Part shown: in pieces, positions 15,395 through 20,905 of the stretch
Position numbering within the stretch: position 1 is the first letter of the stretch
Layout of the letters: each line of letters starts with the position of its first letter
IMG/VR virus record: IMGVR_UViG_3300032315_001242
Coordinates: 1 to 20,905 of that record
DNA: 20,905 nt
Reading direction: 5' to 3' (one strand)
Origin: a virus
Translations under genes and position numbers: made by a program
The notes under the pieces: generated by a model
Told to the model about the DNA's origin: nothing
The model's input: only the letters and a program-made list of their open reading frames with translations
The model's database searches: none

Positions 15395-18300
15395 TTAATC
15401 TGTCCATTGATAAAATGTTTCATAATATAGGTATTCTGTACCGTCAATGTTTATTTGTATTTTTTTGGTGTCACCAATTTTCATAATATTCTTAGATTTA
15501 AACGTATCCATAATTTTAGTATGTTGGGCCATAAATCTGTTAAAGGTGTCACTTTGATTTGCTAAAGTACCTATACTACCCCTAGCATCAAAATGTTTGT
15601 AAGAAAAATTATTAGCAGTTGAATATATCGTAGCACTTAATTTTGTTGTAGCATCTTGTGTATTTGTATCATATACTGTTTGCATTGAAATATTTTTAAC
15701 GGCAACACCGTTATATTTTTTTAATTCATCACCAACTTGTTCTGAGAAATCATTACTAATTCTAGCACTAGATGCTGCACCATGAATATCATCGAGAAAT
15801 TTATCATCCGTTTTTTTATTAACAGTATTTGAATAAAATATTGTGTGATTTACTTTTTCATTTATTGTTGTTGTAGTACTAACTGTTGGTGTAGTTCCAC
15901 TACAATTTGATTCAAATTCTGTGAGTGTATCAACAGCAAAAGAAGTTTTATCATCACTATATAAATCGACTAAAAATGTATAAGTAACACCGCTACTTAA
16001 ACCAGTGCAAGTTGGTGTCATATCTGAAAGATTGAAGGTATAGTTCCCAAACGTATTAGTTTGACCAAATAAATCCCATTCTGGGTTATCTACTATTTCA
16101 TAATTTTCCTCTGTTTCATCATTATAAATAGTAACAGATACTTTATAATCTTTTGAAAGAGTACTACTTGGATTTATTAATTCTAAGTTAAATGATATAT
16201 CCGTATTACCACTTAAACAAGCTGTATCAGCTGTAAAGTTTGTTACCTTTACATTTTTATTATCTGGTAATGCTTGTGGTTGATTTGCTGTGCTATTAGC
16301 CAAATCAGCTGATTTTGTTTGGTCAATTTGTGCTGATATTGGTAAGTTATTTAATTCATCATCAGTCAATACACCCATTGATTGTGTATATGGATTCATA
16401 CCTCGAACTAATGAATAATTTAATTCACTTTGATTTTCAGTACCATTGGTTATTCTGGTAATTTTTGCACCAGGTTCAAAATTATTAGAGAATGAATCAA
16501 TCACGACATCAGCTCTAGGGTCATAAACTTGTGTATTTGCAAAGAAGTTAAATGAAAGAGCATTTTGTAATTTATTTATTGGACTGTAAAGACTTGAACC
16601 ACCAATATACTTAAATGAAATTGTTACATTTGCAATCATTGGTTGAATGCCTATACCCTCTGGATTAAGGTCCCACAATTGGTCTTCAAAGGTAAAGCTT
16701 ACATTATCCATCATAATTTTTGTATTATAAAAATCACCTATTCTAAGTATACAAACTGGTGGTACACCAAATGCTAAATTAAATGGTTCGCTAGTACTTT
16801 GTGTTGCACCTTGTCTAGTACATTGTAATAAAAATGTTAGTCTTGAGTTAAGTCCTTCTGGTGTCATTGAATGAAACGCTGGATGGAAATATCTAATTTT
16901 TTGTCTAATTCTATCAAATACAAATTCATCTTCCTGTTTAAGTTTTTCAAAAAAGTTAGCTTCATTGTAAAATCTTTTTCTAACATTTTCTGTAATTTGA
17001 ACTCTATCAGTAGATGCTGGTTTATCAATTACTTTTTTAGTTCCAGTTACTATTTGTTTTGCGTCTCTTTTAATATTAACAATAACACTTCTATCTTTCT
17101 TTTGTGGTTCACCACTAACATCACCTGTTTGTGGGTATTTAGCTCCAGGTACTACCTGTGGGTCTAGTAATTTAAATCGCTTATCACTAATACCGATATT
17201 ATCAATTAACCATTGTTTAAAATTTTTAGCTCTATTTTTTGCCAATTTTTCATTAACCAACTTTGTTTTTCCAGCTGGTGCGAAAGCACCTTGATAAGTT
17301 GCCGTTCCTTGAAGTTCAAATTTTAAATCAGGATTATCATTAAAGAGTTGTTTTAACTTATCTTTAAAATCTTGTCTATTCCATGTTATTGAATTATAGT
17401 AATCAGTTTCGTAATTACTACCATCAAAAAGTGTAATTTTTTTAGTATTTAACTCAAAATTTCTATTATCATCAAATTTTTCATTTGAATTTTCACCATT
17501 ATAAATTCCACAACCATTAAAATTATTATTAGTTAATATTGTAGGTGTTAACAGTGATTTTTTAAACTTTGTTCCTTCATATGGTATACCATTAAGACTT
17601 ATTATTGTTTCAATCTTAGATATATCATTTGGAAAGTATACATTAAAAGTATCATTAACTTCTGGTTGTGTATCATACTGTGGTTCATCCTTATATGTTG
17701 GTGGTGTTTTTTTAACAGATAACAATTCATCTGGTGTTAATCTCTTACTCCATTTATTACTTAAATCAACACAACCAGCAAACCAAGAACGTATAAATTC
17801 ATCATCAGGGCCGTCATTACCAGCAAATGCATTCATAATACTTGGATGGTCAATAATAATCTTAAATGATAAATTACCTGTTCTTTCTGTATTATTATAT
17901 GTATAAATTGGTTCACCTCTACCAATAAAGTTAGTTGATTCTAAATTAACAGAACTTGATTCACTAAAGGTTAAATCATAAGGTGGAAACCACATAATTC
18001 TACCAAACTTACCTGTCAATAAATCACCTGGTCCTTGTTCCACTGGTAATAAATTAGCTGCTGGTGTACCAGCCCAAGCTAAGTTTTCAATTGAAAACAT
18101 ATACTTCTTTGGTTGACTAGCAACTCTAGTTAAATCATCATCTTTATATGGTGCAATTTTAGGAAATCCATTATCATCTAATACAGAACCGTCATAATTT
18201 AATCGCCAATTATTATTTAATATTGATGCATCGTTTTGTTCGCCCCTATTTAACCCTCTGTTTCTAATTAGTTTACTAACTGTGTTATATCTATCATATG

Positions 18301-20002
18301 TTGTCCACACACGACAAAATGTATCTTCAGCTGTTTGGTCTATATTATTTAATGTACCATCATTATTAAATTTCTTTGCAGAAAGTACACCAGAACCCTT
18401 AGATATTCCACCACCAGGTGCAACTGCTGTTTGTATTTGACTACCGTTTTTTATCGTCATATCACCCTTAACAGAAACAATAGTTTTCATACCCTTATTA
18501 TTAAATAATTTTTGTGTTTTACCTAATAATGTTTTTTTATCTGCAATTATTTGGTCGTTGAAACTAACATTATTAACTGAATCACCATTGTTTGATGTCC
18601 AAGTAGCCTTCGACTGTCTAATAGTACTACTATTTGTATATCCATCACCAGTATCATAAAATCCAGAGTTGGTAACCATGCCATCAAGATTATAATTAAT
18701 TTCTGGTATAACCTCACCACTATTCCAAAACTTCAAAACTTTACCACTATTAGTCCCATCAGAAAAAGCATATAATAATGGTTTTTGACCCGTTAATAAT
18801 GAATCACCGCTTTCACCTCTTTTAAAATCTGGTGAATAACCACTTCTAAATGGTGTCTCCTGTGGATTGTCTTGTTTATTATCCTTTGATATACCCTTTA
18901 AACTTGCAATAAACATATTACCCAATGCCCTAGCTTGACCCTTACCAGTCGCTTCTAACATTGAATTTGCTCTTTCAATATTTCCAGCACCACCATTTTC
19001 AGTATTGAATATTGAACCAGATTCTGGTATGTATGATTTTGGTAATTGAAAACCTAATATCCTTTCACCAGCATCAACTATTTGTCCTAAAAGATTTGTT
19101 GGAACTGTAATCTTATAATCAGCTCTAAAGTTTACTGGTTCACCCTTTATTATGTTATATATATTTTCTTTAACATTTAATGGACCAAATAATTGTTGTT
19201 GAACATTAAATGCTGCATTATTTGCTAATGCTAAGACTAACTGTTGACCACCAATTACACCTAATTTAGTATCATTTAATAATCCTGTTGCAGTTAATAC
19301 TCTACCGACAATACTAGCTCTAATATCATAGTTTGTTACAATACCACCCTTAGCTAATCCAAGACCTTGACCATTCAATACACTACCAATGATATCAGCA
19401 GCTTGAACTGCGGCATTTTGACCTAGATTTAAACCACCATATTCATCAAGATAACTTGGTAATTGTTGTGCTGTTTGTATTGGTTGGAGATTAATAAAAC
19501 TAGCAACATCAATTTGTTTATTTGCATCTAAGTATAAATTCTTAATTGTATTTAATTTTCTATACTCTTTATAGTTCATCTTTGATAATAAACCATACTT
19601 ATTGATTAACTCATCATCTGGATTTAACGGATATTGATTCGTACCTGGTGGTTGAGGAAATATTGGAGTTATTAAAGGTGTATTGTCAATACTTAATATA
19701 AGTGGTGCCGCTGGGTCCATATCCTTATATTGATTATTAAGTATCGTTGATGTATAATATAATAACCCAGTAACAGTAAGAGGTATTTGAGGTAATACAG
19801 CACCAACACCTACCATTGTATCAGTAAAAGGCTCTCCACCTCTTGGTGAACCATTAATTGAAGTAGAATATTGAGGATATTTAATTGGATTTTGTATATT
19901 CAATCTTAATAAAAAATCTCTTATTCCATAATCCTTTGCTGTTCTAGTAATTGAATTGTTACCACCTGCAACTGGTGCGGTTGTATTGTAATATATTGGC
20001 AT
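15395..20002 (-). CDS. Large baseplate/tail structural protein with OmpA-like and Ig-like regions
   Basis: A 1535-residue mosaic, probably a baseplate component near the tail tube. The N-terminal ~600 residues are Asn/Gly/Gln-rich and unrecognised. Residues about 640-740 contain FPPYDLTFSESSSV and FIGRGEPIYTYNNTERTGNLSF, a phrase typical of tail-tube/baseplate beta domains. Residues about 850-975 look like an OmpA-like domain: a strand-helix start (KKITLFDGSNYE), ELQGTATY, LAKNRAKNFKQWL with Arg924, and KKDRSVIVNI with Arg971. Residues about 1050-1150 (VPPVCILRIGDFYNT, GIQPMIANVTISFKYIGG) resemble a tube-like beta sandwich. Residues about 1249-1380 are a Cys/Thr-rich Ig-like region, followed by a Thr-rich linker (TVSTTTT) and a 150-residue tail. 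The start is ATG 20002. It heads the tail operon with the LysM-like and hub genes. Confidence 0.7.
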   Translation of the reverse strand: MPIYYNTTAPVAGGNNSITRTAKDYGIRDFLLRLNIQNPIKYPQYSTSINGSPRGGEPFTDTMVGVGAVLPQIPLTVTGLLYYTSTILNNQYKDMDPAAPLILSIDNTPLITPIFPQPPGTNQYPLNPDDELINKYGLLSKMNYKEYRKLNTIKNLYLDANKQIDVASFINLQPIQTAQQLPSYLDEYGGLNLGQNAAVQAADIIGSVLNGQGLGLAKGGIVTNYDIRASIVGRVLTATGLLNDTKLGVIGGQQLVLALANNAAFNVQQQLFGPLNVKENIYNIIKGEPVNFRADYKITVPTNLLGQIVDAGERILGFQLPKSYIPESGSIFNTENGGAGNIERANSMLEATGKGQARALGNMFIASLKGISKDNKQDNPQETPFRSGYSPDFKRGESGDSLLTGQKPLLYAFSDGTNSGKVLKFWNSGEVIPEINYNLDGMVTNSGFYDTGDGYTNSSTIRQSKATWTSNNGDSVNNVSFNDQIIADKKTLLGKTQKLFNNKGMKTIVSVKGDMTIKNGSQIQTAVAPGGGISKGSGVLSAKKFNNDGTLNNIDQTAEDTFCRVWTTYDRYNTVSKLIRNRGLNRGEQNDASILNNNWRLNYDGSVLDDNGFPKIAPYKDDDLTRVASQPKKYMFSIENLAWAGTPAANLLPVEQGPGDLLTGKFGRIMWFPPYDLTFSESSSVNLESTNFIGRGEPIYTYNNTERTGNLSFKIIIDHPSIMNAFAGNDGPDDEFIRSWFAGCVDLSNKWSKRLTPDELLSVKKTPPTYKDEPQYDTQPEVNDTFNVYFPNDISKIETIISLNGIPYEGTKFKKSLLTPTILTNNNFNGCGIYNGENSNEKFDDNRNFELNTKKITLFDGSNYETDYYNSITWNRQDFKDKLKQLFNDNPDLKFELQGTATYQGAFAPAGKTKLVNEKLAKNRAKNFKQWLIDNIGISDKRFKLLDPQVVPGAKYPQTGDVSGEPQKKDRSVIVNIKRDAKQIVTGTKKVIDKPASTDRVQITENVRKRFYNEANFFEKLKQEDEFVFDRIRQKIRYFHPAFHSMTPEGLNSRLTFLLQCTRQGATQSTSEPFNLAFGVPPVCILRIGDFYNTKIMMDNVSFTFEDQLWDLNPEGIGIQPMIANVTISFKYIGGSSLYSPINKLQNALSFNFFANTQVYDPRADVVIDSFSNNFEPGAKITRITNGTENQSELNYSLVRGMNPYTQSMGVLTDDELNNLPISAQIDQTKSADLANSTANQPQALPDNKNVKVTNFTADTACLSGNTDISFNLELINPSSTLSKDYKVSVTIYNDETEENYEIVDNPEWDLFGQTNTFGNYTFNLSDMTPTCTGLSSGVTYTFLVDLYSDDKTSFAVDTLTEFESNCSGTTPTVSTTTTINEKVNHTIFYSNTVNKKTDDKFLDDIHGAASSARISNDFSEQVGDELKKYNGVAVKNISMQTVYDTNTQDATTKLSATIYSTANNFSYKHFDARGSIGTLANQSDTFNRFMAQHTKIMDTFKSKNIMKIGDTKKIQINIDGTEYLYYETFYQWTD

Positions 20003-20065
20003 ACACTAAATCTTTCTATATAAATAGTATTGTAACCAAAATTTTACTAAAATAAAGTGTAATAT

Positions 20066-20094
20066 TAAATATAGTTAAAATAAAAAAAGCCCAA
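20066..20094 (-). promoter_or_regulatory. Weak candidate promoter P5 for the tail operon
   Basis: On the minus strand TTG (20094-20092, inside the terminator loop) is followed by 18 bases and TATATTTA (20073-20066), the same -7 variant as P2 but without the preceding CG and with a spacer one base short of the usual range. It would give a leader of about 60 nt before ATG 20002 and is the only candidate start found between the terminator and the tail genes. Confidence 0.3.
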
Positions 20095-20103
20095 TAAGGG
20101 CTT
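20081..20103 (-). terminator. Intrinsic terminator upstream of the tail operon
   Basis: A 6-bp stem AAGCCC/GGGCTT (20087-20092 with 20098-20103) and a 5-base loop, followed on the minus strand by a run of seven T including the stem end and more T-rich sequence. It lies 124 bases after the HNH gene stop and downstream of promoter P4, so it would stop both transcripts before the tail genes. Confidence 0.7.
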
Positions 20104-20188
20104 ATATTTTTTATGTATAATGTATATATTATGTTATATAGTATGTTATATATTATATATAGTATTTTATATATGTTTTTTATTACAT
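20104..20188 (-). ncRNA. Possible short G-free transcript or attenuated leader
   Basis: Promoter P4 is followed, within about 85-110 bases, by an intrinsic terminator with no ATG and no reading frame between them. The plus strand has no C from 20102 to 20185, so the RNA body would contain only A, C and U apart from the terminator hairpin. It has internal repeats of the type TATAACATA. It could be a small phage RNA or a leader in which read-through controls the tail operon. Existence rests only on the promoter-terminator pair. Confidence 0.3.
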
Positions 20189-20192
20189 AATA

Positions 20193-20223
20193 CAAATATA
20201 CGGTTTTTTTTTCAAAAAAGCAA
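20193..20223 (-). promoter_or_regulatory. Candidate Bacteroidetes-type promoter P4
   Basis: On the minus strand TTG (20223-20221), a 20-base spacer and TATATTTG (20200-20193) preceded by CG give the same architecture as P1. The -33 element begins 4 bases after the stop of the HNH gene. It faces the terminator at 20081-20103 and, beyond it, the tail operon. Confidence 0.6.
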
Positions 20224-20226
20224 TAT

Positions 20227-20905
20227 TTATATATTATTTCTTTTAATATTCCTATTATTATAACTACAGAAAGGTCGTAAATTAGTGAAGTGGTTCAATT
20301 TAGTCAATTCAATTTCATTATCTGCTGAAGATAAAGGTATTATATGGTCAATATCCCAACCATAATTAAACTGCCCATTATACAAACCGTAATTATCCCA
20401 ACTCATCCAAAATTCAAATTTAGACTCTAAGTAACATTTAAATTCTTCAAAAGAACATCCAAGAATTTTTTCAGTTTTAGAATTTTTACGATAGCCTTTA
20501 TTTTTAAATGCATTATTTATTAATGAACGTAAATTTCCAGATAATTTGATTAAATTATTTTGTTTACGTTTATTTCTAACATATAGATTAATTTTTTCTT
20601 TATTTTTATTACGATATTCTTTTTTCTTTACTTTTAAAATATCTTTATTTTTATTATAATATTCTTTTTGATAATCTTTTAACTTATTATTATTTTTATT
20701 AATTTTATAATATTCTAATGATTTTTTATTAAGTTTTTCTTTATTATTTTTATTATATTTAACCTTAGTTTTTTTAATTGTTTCAGAGTTAATTTTATCA
20801 GATGTATATTCTCTATTATAATCAGCTACTTTTTCTTTATTATTTAAATACCATAATTTTTTACGTTCTTTAAATTTTAGTTTATTTTTTTCATAGTATT
20901 GTTTA
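20227..20905 (-). CDS. HNH endonuclease, 3' part, probably homing-type
   Basis: The reading frame is open at the right edge (5' end missing) and ends with TAA at 20227-20229; 225 residues are visible. The last 50 residues form an HNH nuclease core: GWDIDHIIPLSSADNEIELT, with the catalytic Asp-His pair, then NHFTNLRPFC and a final Asn/Arg-rich SYNNRNIKRNN. The part upstream (about 120 residues) is Lys/Asn/Tyr-rich with imperfect repeats of type EYxxKNKEK, a likely helical DNA-contact region seen in phage HNH proteins. Codon use is even more AT-rich than in its neighbours. It is a free-standing gene beside the tail operon, not fused to anything visible. A selfish homing endonuclease is the likeliest role; a packaging nuclease is less likely. 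Confidence 0.8.
   Translation of the reverse strand, partial: KQYYEKNKLKFKERKKLWYLNNKEKVADYNREYTSDKINSETIKKTKVKYNKNNKEKLNKKSLEYYKINKNNNKLKDYQKEYYNKNKDILKVKKKEYRNKNKEKINLYVRNKRKQNNLIKLSGNLRSLINNAFKNKGYRKNSKTEKILGCSFEEFKCYLESKFEFWMSWDNYGLYNGQFNYGWDIDHIIPLSSADNEIELTKLNHFTNLRPFCSYNNRNIKRNNI

Overview
The window looks like part of a large, strictly AT-rich genome of a contractile-tailed, T4-like phage that infects a member of the Bacteroidetes, most likely a flavobacterium. The T4-like assignment rests on a gp32-type zinc single-strand-binding protein, a UvsX-type recombinase, a T4 RNase H/FEN-type nuclease and a gp41/DnaB-type helicase in one cluster, next to baseplate genes. The Bacteroidetes assignment rests on promoters with a TTG...TAnnTTTG architecture, the absence of clear Shine-Dalgarno sequences, and A-rich leaders before the starts. 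All genes are on the minus strand, so the reading order runs from high to low coordinates.

Layout in transcription order. (1) 20905-20227: 3' part of a Lys/Asn-rich HNH endonuclease, probably a selfish homing-type gene. (2) 20226-20003: a non-coding control region with a promoter, an 84-nt stretch without G on the transcribed strand, an intrinsic terminator and possibly a second promoter. (3) 20002-8804: a tail/baseplate module of three genes. These are a 1535-residue baseplate protein with an OmpA-like domain and an Ig-like region, a 106-residue LysM-like (gp53/gpX-like) protein, and a 2087-residue hub-like protein carrying two different predicted cell-wall hydrolase domains at its C-terminus. 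(4) 8766-6764: four small genes of unknown function, the last an acidic repeat protein, closed by a strong terminator. (5) 6715-5608: tandem promoters, the single-strand-binding protein gene and another terminator. (6) 5547-1386: UvsX, RNase H, an unknown 167-residue protein and DnaB/gp41. (7) 1348-1: the 5' part of a B12-dependent (class II) ribonucleotide reductase gene, interrupted by an intein that runs off the window.

The right half builds the cell-puncturing baseplate. The left half makes the replication-recombination machine (ssDNA coating, strand exchange, primer/flap removal, unwinding) and supplies deoxynucleotides. Four intergenic sites share the core CGTATATTTG/A, three of them with a TTG 19-20 nt upstream, which suggests a phage promoter class read by the host sigma factor. 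No tRNA, CRISPR array or insertion sequence was seen, and no gene-free stretch exceeds about 225 bases. Identifications come from reading the translated sequence by eye; no database search was possible.
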